Shown: one piece after another, positions 1 through 6,990 of the stretch
Layout of the letters: each line of letters begins with the position of its first letter
How positions within the stretch are numbered: position 1 is the first letter of the stretch
Assembly: GCA_017552385.1 (NCBI GenBank)
Contig: JAFZQB010000012.1
Coordinates: 23,203 to 87,202 of the forward strand
Source: Candidatus Saccharimonadota bacterium
Lineage (GTDB): Bacteria > Patescibacteriota > Saccharimonadia > Saccharimonadales > Saccharimonadaceae
Direction of reading: 5' to 3'
DNA length: 64,000 nucleotides
The notes under the pieces: model-generated
Told to the model about the DNA's origin: nothing
The model's input: only the letters and a program-made list of their open reading frames with translations
Databases searched by the model: none
Program-made: the position numbers and the translations under genes

Positions 1-1
1 T

Positions 2-814
2 AATCTCGGTAGGGCAAATGGGACAGTACTTTTAGCAGATGATTTATTTACAGATACTGGGGCATTACTTGGCTATAATACTCTAAATGGCGTGGTATAT
101 GGTTGTGATGAGTATTCTGGACATATTGTTTTTCAAATTAGAGCGACTGCGGTCGTAGAGCCTAGCTCGACTTTTGAAATTGACAAAAAGATTAGCATAG
201 ATAATGGGGCGACCTGGCTGGACGACGCAGAAATGAAGCCGGGACAGGAGGCAGAATTCAGAATTACTTATAAGAACACTGGCACTTTAGCTCAAGATGT
301 AACCGCGTTTGATACACTAGAGAGTGGACAGGGGATGGAATACGTGATAGGAAGCACTAGGATTGTCGCAAATGGGACGGAGCAAATAATACACGACGAG
401 AATGGTGGCGGGTTGTTCGATGGTGGCGTTGAGATTGGAAGAATCCAGCCTGGAGAAGTAGCAGAGATTTACTATAAGATTAAGCTAGATGAAGCAACAA
501 AATTCGAGTGCGGGAAAACAGTACTTTATAATCTTGCTGGCGTGAGTTCAAAGGCGGTCGGGGGGAATGATGAAGCTGCTGGCGTAGCGACGTCGCATGA
601 CAAGGTAAAAATTGAGGTTACGCGTGACGATAGCGGATGTTTGCCAACGGAGCTTCCGAGCACAGGCCCAGCAGAAATCGTACTTTCTGGCGTCATCCTT
701 GCTGGATTGGCGGTTGGTATATTCTATTATGTAAATAGTCAAAGAACATTGAAGAGATTAGAGAATGAGGCTAAGGGTGAGGGTTATAATCTTGATAAAC
801 CCGAACAGATGTGA
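2..814 (+). CDS. LPxTG-like, DUF11-type surface protein (C-terminal part)
   Basis: The reading frame is open from base 2, so the N-terminus lies outside the window; the GTG at 92 is not a convincing start. The visible part has one DUF11-like beta-sandwich repeat: the phrase KPGQEAEFRITYKNTG is followed by a VTAFDTL stretch and a GRIQPGEVAEIYYKI end. The C-terminus is a cell-wall sorting signal: LPSTGP, a hydrophobic span of about 20 residues, then a basic tail (RTLKRL) that is longer than usual for sortase substrates. The protein is probably exported and anchored to the wall or membrane, perhaps as an adhesin or pilus-like surface protein; its ligand cannot be inferred. The rplU promoter overlaps its stop codon. 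Confidence 0.75.
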   Translation, partial: NLGRANGTVLLADDLFTDTGALLGYNTLNGVVYGCDEYSGHIVFQIRATAVVEPSSTFEIDKKISIDNGATWLDDAEMKPGQEAEFRITYKNTGTLAQDVTAFDTLESGQGMEYVIGSTRIVANGTEQIIHDENGGGLFDGGVEIGRIQPGEVAEIYYKIKLDEATKFECGKTVLYNLAGVSSKAVGGNDEAAGVATSHDKVKIEVTRDDSGCLPTELPSTGPAEIVLSGVILAGLAVGIFYYVNSQRTLKRLENEAKGEGYNLDKPEQM

Positions 815-820
815 TAAAAT
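810..820 (+). promoter_or_regulatory. Extended -10 promoter of rplU
   Basis: TGTGATAAAAT, with the -10 hexamer at 815-820, overlaps the TGA stop of the preceding surface-protein gene. The predicted start of transcription near 827 gives rplU a short leader containing AAAGGA before its ATG. Confidence 0.5.
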
Positions 821-845
821 AGTTCGGATATAAACAAAGGATATT

Positions 846-1154
846 ATGAAACAAGCAGTCATTTTAGTAGGTGGCAAGCAATACGTTGCTACTGAAGGTG
901 AGACCCTACGGGTGGACCTCCTCCCGGAAGGAACAAAAGAGCTCGAGACTGACGCTTTGCTCGTAATTGACGGCGATAAAACTGCCGTTGGTACGCCAAC
1001 CGTCAAGGGAGTGAAAGTGAAAGCTAAGGTCGTTGAGCCAGAAGTTAAAGGCGACAAAGTCCGCGTGATTCGCTATCATTCCAAGAAACGCGTTCATAAA
1101 GAGAATGGTCATCGCCAACGCTATTCTGAAATCAAAATTGAAAAAATAGCTTAA
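846..1154 (+). CDS. rplU: 50S ribosomal protein L21
   Basis: This 102-residue protein matches bacterial bL21 in length and pattern: it begins MKQAVILVGGKQYVATEGE, has the central conserved stretch DGDKTAVGTPTVKG, and ends with the KRVHKENGHRQ(R)YSEIKI region that contacts 23S rRNA. An AAAGGA sits just upstream of the ATG. In most bacteria rpmA (L27) follows rplU directly; here a terminator and then parB on the other strand follow, so rplU is a single-gene unit and rpmA must be elsewhere or absent. Confidence 0.95.
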   Translation: MKQAVILVGGKQYVATEGETLRVDLLPEGTKELETDALLVIDGDKTAVGTPTVKGVKVKAKVVEPEVKGDKVRVIRYHSKKRVHKENGHRQRYSEIKIEKIA

Positions 1155-1156
1155 AA

Positions 1157-1183
1157 GAAAAGGACTGGAAACAGTCCTTTTCT
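1157..1183. terminator. Bidirectional terminator between rplU and parB
   Basis: A perfect 11-bp stem (GAAAAGGACTG at 1157-1167 and its complement at 1172-1182) closes a GAAA tetraloop. T-rich tracts lie on both sides, so it can end rplU and the convergent parAB transcript. Confidence 0.85.
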
Positions 1184-1198
1184 GATAGTCGAATAAAA

Positions 1199-2044
1199 CT
1201 ATTTGTCGAGTTTGTTCAAGAGTTGCTCTAGTTCTTTGTTGTTCTTGAAGGTAATTGTTATAGACTTGCTGGTGATTTTAACTTGACGTGCGTGGAACTT
1301 TTTGGCGAAGACTTGTTCGCGATCGTAATTTAGGCTTGCTTTGACGGCGGTAGCGGACGACTGGGGCTTCTTAGCTTTGAGGTAGTCTTCGACTTTCTTC
1401 ACTGTCCAGGCTTCCTCGATGATTTTTGGAAGGATTTTTTGGATTTTATCTTCAGGTAAAACTATAAGCGGTCGCATTACGGCTTCTGGAAGATTATGTT
1501 CAATCATAGCTTTTTTTGCCGAATCAGGGAGATTTAAGAGACGCATGGTGTTGGTGACGGAAGCTTCACTTTTGCCAATGCGGTCGCCGATTTCTTTAGG
1601 GCTGAGATTAAATTGGCTTTTAAGCTTGGCGTAAGCTGTAGCTAATTCGATAGCGTTTAAATCTTCGCGCTGGGCATTCTCGATAACAGAAAGCTCGAGC
1701 CGATTTTGCGCGGCTAGCGTTCGGACAATGGCGGGTATAGTTTTGAGACCAGCAAGTTTAGCGGCACGATAGCGGCGCTCGCCCGCAACGATCTGATAGC
1801 GATTGTCTTCGCGAACGACTACGATGGGTTGTAAGACCCCATTGAACCTGATAGAGCTAGCGAGGGCTTCGAGAGCTTCTGGTTCGAAGTTCTTACGTGG
1901 CTGATCTTTGTCGCGAGAGATTTTGTCAAGCGGGATCTCTAAGAGTTCAGATACTTTCTCATCTTCGAGCGATGTGGGATCAAATTCTTCGTCAACTAAG
2001 TCGGTAGGTATTAAGCTTTCAAAACTGCGGCCTAGACCTTTCAT
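1199..2044 (-). CDS. parB: Chromosome partitioning protein ParB
   Basis: The 281-residue protein has the ParB/Spo0J order: an N-terminal ParA-interacting segment (MKGLGRSFESLIPTD), the CTP-binding ParB domain with GERRYRAAKLAGL and the ENAQREDLNAIE box, a central HTH (SPKEIGDRIGKSEASVTNTMRLL), and a C-terminal dimerisation segment. It should bind parS sites and load onto DNA as a clamp. It lies downstream of parA and overlaps it by 4 bp (ATGA), with a strong AGGAGG inside the parA end. No match to the usual parS palindrome was noticed in the window by eye. Confidence 0.95.
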   Translation of the reverse strand: MKGLGRSFESLIPTDLVDEEFDPTSLEDEKVSELLEIPLDKISRDKDQPRKNFEPEALEALASSIRFNGVLQPIVVVREDNRYQIVAGERRYRAAKLAGLKTIPAIVRTLAAQNRLELSVIENAQREDLNAIELATAYAKLKSQFNLSPKEIGDRIGKSEASVTNTMRLLNLPDSAKKAMIEHNLPEAVMRPLIVLPEDKIQKILPKIIEEAWTVKKVEDYLKAKKPQSSATAVKASLNYDREQVFAKKFHARQVKITSKSITITFKNNKELEQLLNKLDK

Positions 2045-2817
2045 TTTTTACCTCCTCTGGTTCTTAATTCTACTTCGTGAGCAAGTTCCTTGTAGGCACG
2101 CGCACCTTTACTGAATTTGTCATATTCACCAACAGGAGCGCCGTGGCTAGGAGCTTCAGCAATACGAACATTGCGTGGGATGGTGGTATCGAAGGTACGG
2201 TCTTTGAAGTATTTGCGGATTTCTGCAAGGACCTGCGCGGAGAGGGAAGTGCGTTTATCGTACATAGTAGCGAGGACGCCGAGAAGTTGTAAGCGTGGGT
2301 TCATAGCTTTTCGTACTAATTTCATGCTTTCCAATAATTGGGCGACGCCTTCGAGCGCATAGAATTCAGTCTGAACAGGGAGAAGAAGATAATTGGAGGC
2401 AATCATGCCATTGACGGTAAGAAGCGAAAGGGAGGGTGGGGAATCGATGATGATGTAATCGTAGTGATCAGCGATGCGAGCGAGAGCGTTCTTGAGAATA
2501 CTGAAGCGGTTTTTCTTAGAAACGAGCTCGACTTCGGTATTTGCGAGCTCAGGCGTGGTAGGTAAGATATCAAGATGCTTATATTTGGTTTTTAGAATAG
2601 CTTTTTCAAGAGTGGTAGAACCAAGCATTACTTCGACCATGCCGCTATTTAAACTAGACTTATCAATCCCGAGACCGGATGTGGCATTACCTTGGGGATC
2701 GATGTCTACGATGAGGGTGCGATATCTGTCCTTAGCTAGGTAGTAGCCAAGATTAACCGCCGTAGTGGTTTTGCCGACACCTCCCTTTTGATTCGTGATA
2801 CATATCACAATAGCCAT
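2041..2817 (-). CDS. parA: Chromosome partitioning ATPase ParA (Soj)
   Basis: This 258-residue P-loop ATPase has the deviant Walker A motif KGGVGKTT near residue 11, a DIDPQGNATSGLG switch segment, and the Walker B-like IIIDSPPSLSLLT. It is a chromosomal Soj-type ParA without an N-terminal HTH. It should bind nucleoid DNA and drive ParB-parS movement. The gene starts a transcription unit: TGTGTTATAAT lies 8 bp before the ATG, so the mRNA is probably leaderless, while parB behind it has a Shine-Dalgarno. Confidence 0.95.
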   Translation of the reverse strand: MAIVICITNQKGGVGKTTTAVNLGYYLAKDRYRTLIVDIDPQGNATSGLGIDKSSLNSGMVEVMLGSTTLEKAILKTKYKHLDILPTTPELANTEVELVSKKNRFSILKNALARIADHYDYIIIDSPPSLSLLTVNGMIASNYLLLPVQTEFYALEGVAQLLESMKLVRKAMNPRLQLLGVLATMYDKRTSLSAQVLAEIRKYFKDRTFDTTIPRNVRIAEAPSHGAPVGEYDKFSKGARAYKELAHEVELRTRGGKK

Positions 2818-2824
2818 ATACGTT

Positions 2825-2834
2825 ATTATAACAC
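2825..2834 (-). promoter_or_regulatory. parA promoter, probably leaderless
   Basis: On the minus strand TGTTATAAT has its -10 hexamer at 2830-2825, and the parA ATG starts at 2817. Transcription would begin at or next to the start codon. Confidence 0.6.
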
Positions 2835-2838
2835 AAAG

Positions 2839-4305
2839 TTATTCTTTTGGGAGCATTTGGCGGAGCTTTTGCCTAGCATGAGAGGTGAAGATTTTGTCGA
2901 ACCAAGATGTCTTGGCGGTCTGGTTTTTACTAGTTAGGATTTCTACAATGTCGCCTTGCTCTAGCTTGCGGTTTAGGTTGCTCATTTTGCCATTGATTTT
3001 AACGCCGACGACGTGGCCGCCGATTTCGCTATGAAGACGGAAGGCGAAGTCGAGCGGAAGCGAGCCTTTGGGAAGATCAATGATGTCGCCTTTGGGTGTA
3101 TATACAAATATTTTATCGGCAAATAAATTGAGACGAAGTTTTCTCAAGTCGACTTTTTTACCTTCTTTAAGTTTAGCCGCCGCATCTTGTAATTCGGTGA
3201 TCCATAGGAGATTAGTGGGTAGATGTTGAATTTTGCCTTGTTTATAGTTTTCGGTAAGCTTTTGTTCGTTGTAGTAAAAGCTGGCAGCCAGCCCTCGTTC
3301 GGCATACTCATGCATTTCGCGGGTGCGGATTTGGAATTCAACGATTTTTTTATTCTTAGTTATGACGGTAGTATGGATAGATTGATAACCATTTTGTTTT
3401 GGTTTGGCGATATAATCTTTAATACGTTGGTTCATCGGCGTATACAGGGAGTGGATTAGGCCCAGGACGAGATAACAACTGGTGATATCTGGAACAATAA
3501 TACGAAGCGCAGTAAGGTCGTAGATTTCGCCGAGGTTTTGATTGTGCTTGGCGAGCTTCTTATGTAGGGAGTAAACGGACTTAATACGGCCGGAGATTTC
3601 GAATTCGATTTTTTCTTTAGTAAGAAGGTCGGAAACTTCTTGTTCTATTTGTTTTAAGGCTTTGGCGGCCTGTTTGTTGGTTTCTTCGATGAGGTTTTTA
3701 AGATAATCATAGCGTTTCGGGTCGACATAGGAGAAGGCGAGGTCGGAAAGTTCGACACGAAGGCGGCCCATGTTGAGACGGTCAGCAAGAGGAGCAAAGA
3801 TTTCGAGTGTTTCTAGCGCGATCTTTTTTTGCTTGTCGGGAGGTAGGGCAGAAAGGGTACGCGCATTATGTAGGCGATCGGCAAGTTTAATAATTAAAAC
3901 ACGGATGTCGTTACCGGTGGCAATCATGAGACGAAGGAAGTTGTCGCGTGTTTCTGGTAGGTAGGTATCGAGGTTATTCATGTTCTTGCGAACCTGGCCG
4001 AGCTTAGTGACGCCGTCAACGAGGAACGCGACCGACTCGCCAAATTCTTTTTTGATATCATCTAGGGTCAGGCTTGTGTCTTCGATTGTATCGTGGAGTA
4101 TACCAGCAATAATGGTATCTTCGTCCATTTGCCATTCTTCTAATATTTTTTTGACGGCAAGAGGATGAATGATGTAAGGCTCTCCGGTTTTACGAAGCTG
4201 GTCTTTGTGGGCTTCGGTAGCAAGTTCGACGGCACGTTTGATGCGCTGTGACTCTTCTGGTTTCTCTGCACGCTTCTTATCAGATGGTTTTTTATTATCG
4301 GACAT
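2839..4305 (-). CDS. rel: Short bifunctional-type RelA/SpoT (p)ppGpp synthetase/hydrolase
   Basis: I start at the ATG at 4305 (MSDNKKPSDKK), giving 488 residues; longer readings run into the divergent rnhA. Order: HD hydrolase domain (YIIHPLAV then HDTIEDT), RelA synthetase domain (YDLTALRI, IKDYIAKPKQNGYQSIHT, EFQIRT), then a TGS domain (FVYTPKGDIIDLPKGS). The protein ends shortly after TGS, so the zinc-finger/CC and ACT/RRM regulatory domains of full-length Rel (about 700 residues or more) are missing. The usual AAHW motif at the end of the synthetase reads AASF. Both catalytic motif sets look intact, so it could make and degrade (p)ppGpp, but ribosome sensing is probably altered. It is divergent from rnhA. 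Confidence 0.88.
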   Translation of the reverse strand: MSDNKKPSDKKRAEKPEESQRIKRAVELATEAHKDQLRKTGEPYIIHPLAVKKILEEWQMDEDTIIAGILHDTIEDTSLTLDDIKKEFGESVAFLVDGVTKLGQVRKNMNNLDTYLPETRDNFLRLMIATGNDIRVLIIKLADRLHNARTLSALPPDKQKKIALETLEIFAPLADRLNMGRLRVELSDLAFSYVDPKRYDYLKNLIEETNKQAAKALKQIEQEVSDLLTKEKIEFEISGRIKSVYSLHKKLAKHNQNLGEIYDLTALRIIVPDITSCYLVLGLIHSLYTPMNQRIKDYIAKPKQNGYQSIHTTVITKNKKIVEFQIRTREMHEYAERGLAASFYYNEQKLTENYKQGKIQHLPTNLLWITELQDAAAKLKEGKKVDLRKLRLNLFADKIFVYTPKGDIIDLPKGSLPLDFAFRLHSEIGGHVVGVKINGKMSNLNRKLEQGDIVEILTSKNQTAKTSWFDKIFTSHARQKLRQMLPKE

Positions 4306-4307
4306 TG

Positions 4308-4323
4308 TGCTATTATGATAGCA
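4308..4323. promoter_or_regulatory. Interleaved divergent -10 elements of rel and rnhA
   Basis: The forward TGCTATTAT has its -10 at 4311-4316 with the rnhA ATG at 4325. The reverse TGCTATCAT has its -10 at 4320-4315 with the rel ATG at 4305. The two boxes overlap, so RNA polymerase could probably occupy only one at a time; both genes would be leaderless. Confidence 0.5.
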
Positions 4324-4324
4324 T

Positions 4325-4753
4325 ATGACAAAGATTTTGTGGACCGATGGTAGCGCGAGCCCTAATCCTGGGCCTGGCGGTTTTGCTGTACTGGAAAACG
4401 GTAAGCCGGTATGTCTTGGCCAAGAGAAGAATTCTTCGAACATTCGTATGGAAGGTTATGCATTGATTGCGGCGATGGAATATGCTGGAGCTGAGGGATG
4501 TGAGATTTGGACAGACTCACAGTTTTGGGTAAATGTGTTAACGAAATGGGCGCGAGGCTGGGAGAGCCAAGGCTGGAAGAAGAAAACTGGTGCAATTAAA
4601 AACTTGGAATTAGTGAAGAAGGCCTGGAAACTGTATAATGAGTATCCCGTTGAATTAAATTTCACGCAAGGTCATGTTGGCACAGAGATGAATGAGTTAG
4701 CAGATATGTGGGCCAATAAAGCGCGTAAAGGAGCAAAGATTTCAGACAATTAA
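4325..4753 (+). CDS. rnhA: Ribonuclease HI
   Basis: The 142-residue protein has the RNase H fold signature: TDGSASPNPGPGG (first catalytic Asp), Glu in RMEGYALIAAMEY, Asp in TDSQFWVN, and the terminal GHVGTEMNELAD with the His and last Asp. It should cut the RNA strand of RNA-DNA hybrids, for example primers and R-loops. No N-terminal hybrid-binding domain is present. It shares a compact divergent promoter with rel and is followed 20 bp later by the CYTH gene. Confidence 0.9.
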   Translation: MTKILWTDGSASPNPGPGGFAVLENGKPVCLGQEKNSSNIRMEGYALIAAMEYAGAEGCEIWTDSQFWVNVLTKWARGWESQGWKKKTGAIKNLELVKKAWKLYNEYPVELNFTQGHVGTEMNELADMWANKARKGAKISDN

Positions 4754-4773
4754 TGGGGTCAAGGAGAAAAAGT

Positions 4774-5322
4774 ATGAAGAAAGTTGTAGTAAAGATGAAA
4801 CTAAAGAATAGGGAAGACTTTGAGAATAGGTTGACGAGCCTAGGTATGGACTTTGGGGCAATTTATTGGCAACATGATCGCGTGTATGTGCCGCGTAGCT
4901 TCCGGCGAGGTGGCGGATATCCTAGATTGATAATGCGCACGGAGATGAAGGCAGTGGATAGACCGGCAAAATATAGCATGATTCTGAAACGACATATTGA
5001 GGATTCGAATGTTGAAGTTGTAGATGAGACGAAGGTCGTTAGCTATACCGAAGCAGCTAATATTATCTTGCAGCTTGGATTTAAACAAATAGCAGAAATT
5101 TCTCGTCGTAGACAAGAGATTAGAATGGGCGAAGGAACGATGATGTATCTTGATAAAATTGAGGGTGTACAAAATTATTATTCAAAAATTGAAGCAGATT
5201 TGAATGAGGGTGATTCGGCGGGGCAGCTCAGGGATGAAGTATTAAAGACATTTGAAAGTCTAGAAGAAAAAAACGAGGCTCCGGAGACGTACGCGGAAAT
5301 ACTGTTCGGACGGATTGCGTAG
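4774..5322 (+). CDS. CYTH-domain protein (CyaB/thiamine triphosphatase-like)
   Basis: I start at the ATG at 4774 because AAGGAG lies 7 bases before it; this gives 182 residues. The pattern of alternating charged beta strands fits the CYTH triphosphate tunnel fold: an N-terminal VVVKMKLKN strand, RLIMRTE, YSMILKRH, a central EVVDETKVVSYTEA, RRRQEIRMGEGTMMYLDKIEGV, and a late SKIEADLNEG. The family handles triphosphates or makes cAMP from ATP (class IV cyclase); which activity applies here cannot be told. The N-terminal ExExK motif is not clearly preserved (KMKLK in its place), so the assignment is tentative. It is probably cotranscribed with rnhA. Confidence 0.6.
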   Translation: MKKVVVKMKLKNREDFENRLTSLGMDFGAIYWQHDRVYVPRSFRRGGGYPRLIMRTEMKAVDRPAKYSMILKRHIEDSNVEVVDETKVVSYTEAANIILQLGFKQIAEISRRRQEIRMGEGTMMYLDKIEGVQNYYSKIEADLNEGDSAGQLRDEVLKTFESLEEKNEAPETYAEILFGRIA

Positions 5323-5357
5323 CAAGAACCCAGCCTCTACTTTTATAAATTTGCCAG

Positions 5358-5387
5358 TTGTTTTTTATATTCGTTACGTGATATAAT
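5358..5387 (+). promoter_or_regulatory. Leaderless promoter of the XRE-murA gene
   Basis: TTGTTT at 5358-5363, an 18-bp spacer and TATAAT at 5382-5387 with an extended TGA before it. The ATG at 5394 is 7 bases past the -10, exactly where transcription should start. Confidence 0.65.
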
Positions 5388-5393
5388 GGTGGA

Positions 5394-6974
5394 ATGAGAA
5401 AGAGTTCAAGTGGAGTGGATGCGAGCAATAGTTATCAAGCGCGAATTGGCCGTGCGGTTGAGCGTGCTCGGTTGGAGAGGGGATGGACCCAAGCTGAATT
5501 AGCCGAAAAGGCTGGGACAAGCCAGTCGGCTATACATAGAATTGAAAAAGGCCAGCAGAATGTCTCGCTTGACATGATTAGACGACTTTCGTCCGTGCTT
5601 GAGCGCCAAATTCTCTCTGTTGCTGACGAAGCGAGCCAGAGCTATATTATCCATGGAGGTAAGGTGCTGCACGGTAAAATTGCGGTGAATACGAGTAAGA
5701 ATGCTGCAGTAGGTCTTTTGTGCGCATCGCTGCTTAATGCGGGAAAGACGACTTTACGCGGTCTTGCGAAAATCGAAGAAGTGCATAGAATCATTGAAGT
5801 ACTAGAATCGATTGGTATGAAGATTACGTGGGTTAATGGCGGAAAAGATTTGGAGATTATATCACCAGACGAATTGCGGCTAGACAAGATGGATGTGGAA
5901 GCAGCAAGGAAAACGCGATCAATTTTGATGTTCATGGGGCCGTTGCTTCATAAATATGAAGAGTTTGAATTACCATATGCAGGTGGGTGTTCGCTTGGTT
6001 CTCGGACTATTACGCCGCATCTAAAAGTACTTTCAGAATTTGGCGTAGAAGTCGATGCTAGGAAGCGAAGTGGTTTTTATAAGATTAGCGTGGATAGGGA
6101 GCGTAATGCTTGGCGAAATGAGAAAGAAGGGTGGCCGACAAAGAAGATTGTGTTAATCGAGCGTGGCGATACGGTGACGGAAAATGCGTTAATGGCAGCT
6201 GCTAAATATCCTGGAGAGACACACATTATTGGAGCTTCTTCGAACTATATGGTACAAGATATGTGCTTCTTTTTGCAAAAACTTGGCGTGAAGATTGAAG
6301 GGATCGGGACGACAAATTTGATTGTGACTGGCCTAACGAAAATCGATAAAAATGTGGAATATTATCCTTCGGAAGACCCAATTGAGGCAATGAGCTTGAT
6401 AGCAGCTGGATTGGTGACGAAGTCAGAAATAGAAGTATTGAGGGCGCCAATAGAGTTTCTTGAAGTTGAACTTGAAGTGCTAAAGAATATGGGCGCTCGT
6501 ATAGAGCGAAGTGACGAATATCTATCGAGGAATGGAAGGACGAGACTAGTGGATCTTTCGATTAAGAAAGCTAGATTACGCGCTCCGGTCGATAAGATTC
6601 ACCCGATGCCGTTTCCTGGGCTCAATATTGACAACTTGCCATTCTTCTCGGTAATTGCAGCTACGGCTAAAGGAAGGACTTTGATACACGATTGGGTGTT
6701 TGAGAATAGAGCGATTTACACAACGGAATTGTCTAACCTGAACGTAAAGGTTGAGCTTCTCGATGCGCATAGGGTATATGTGGAAGGGGAGACGAACTTT
6801 AGACCGGCAGAAATGATGGCTCCGCCAGCGCTGAGGCCTGCGGTAGTGATTTTGCTGGCGATGTTGGCTGCTCCTGGGGTGTCTATATTGCGTAATGTAT
6901 ATATGATTAAGCGTGGATATCAAGACTTTTCTGAAAGACTTAAAACGCTAGGCGCAGATATAGAAGCGCTTTAG
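5394..6974 (+). CDS. murA: UDP-GlcNAc 1-carboxyvinyltransferase with N-terminal XRE-type HTH
   Basis: The 526-residue protein joins two domains. Residues about 15-70 form an XRE/Cro-like HTH (RARLERGWTQAELAEKAG, then SQSAIHRIEKGQQNVSLDMI). From about residue 85 it is a full MurA/EPSP-type enzyme: SKNAAVGLLCASLL matches the UDP-GlcNAc-binding KN, GGCSLGSR carries the catalytic Cys loop, FPGLNIDNLPFF holds the late catalytic-Asp region, FENRAIY follows, and ALRPA with a final IKRGYQDFSERLKTLGA matches the MurA end. It should catalyse the first committed peptidoglycan step (enolpyruvyl transfer from PEP). The HTH suggests DNA binding or autoregulation, which is inference. It has its own promoter, and the helicase gene follows after 16 bp. 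Confidence 0.88.
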   Translation: MRKSSSGVDASNSYQARIGRAVERARLERGWTQAELAEKAGTSQSAIHRIEKGQQNVSLDMIRRLSSVLERQILSVADEASQSYIIHGGKVLHGKIAVNTSKNAAVGLLCASLLNAGKTTLRGLAKIEEVHRIIEVLESIGMKITWVNGGKDLEIISPDELRLDKMDVEAARKTRSILMFMGPLLHKYEEFELPYAGGCSLGSRTITPHLKVLSEFGVEVDARKRSGFYKISVDRERNAWRNEKEGWPTKKIVLIERGDTVTENALMAAAKYPGETHIIGASSNYMVQDMCFFLQKLGVKIEGIGTTNLIVTGLTKIDKNVEYYPSEDPIEAMSLIAAGLVTKSEIEVLRAPIEFLEVELEVLKNMGARIERSDEYLSRNGRTRLVDLSIKKARLRAPVDKIHPMPFPGLNIDNLPFFSVIAATAKGRTLIHDWVFENRAIYTTELSNLNVKVELLDAHRVYVEGETNFRPAEMMAPPALRPAVVILLAMLAAPGVSILRNVYMIKRGYQDFSERLKTLGADIEAL

Positions 6975-6990
6975 GGGGGAGCTTTGGAAG

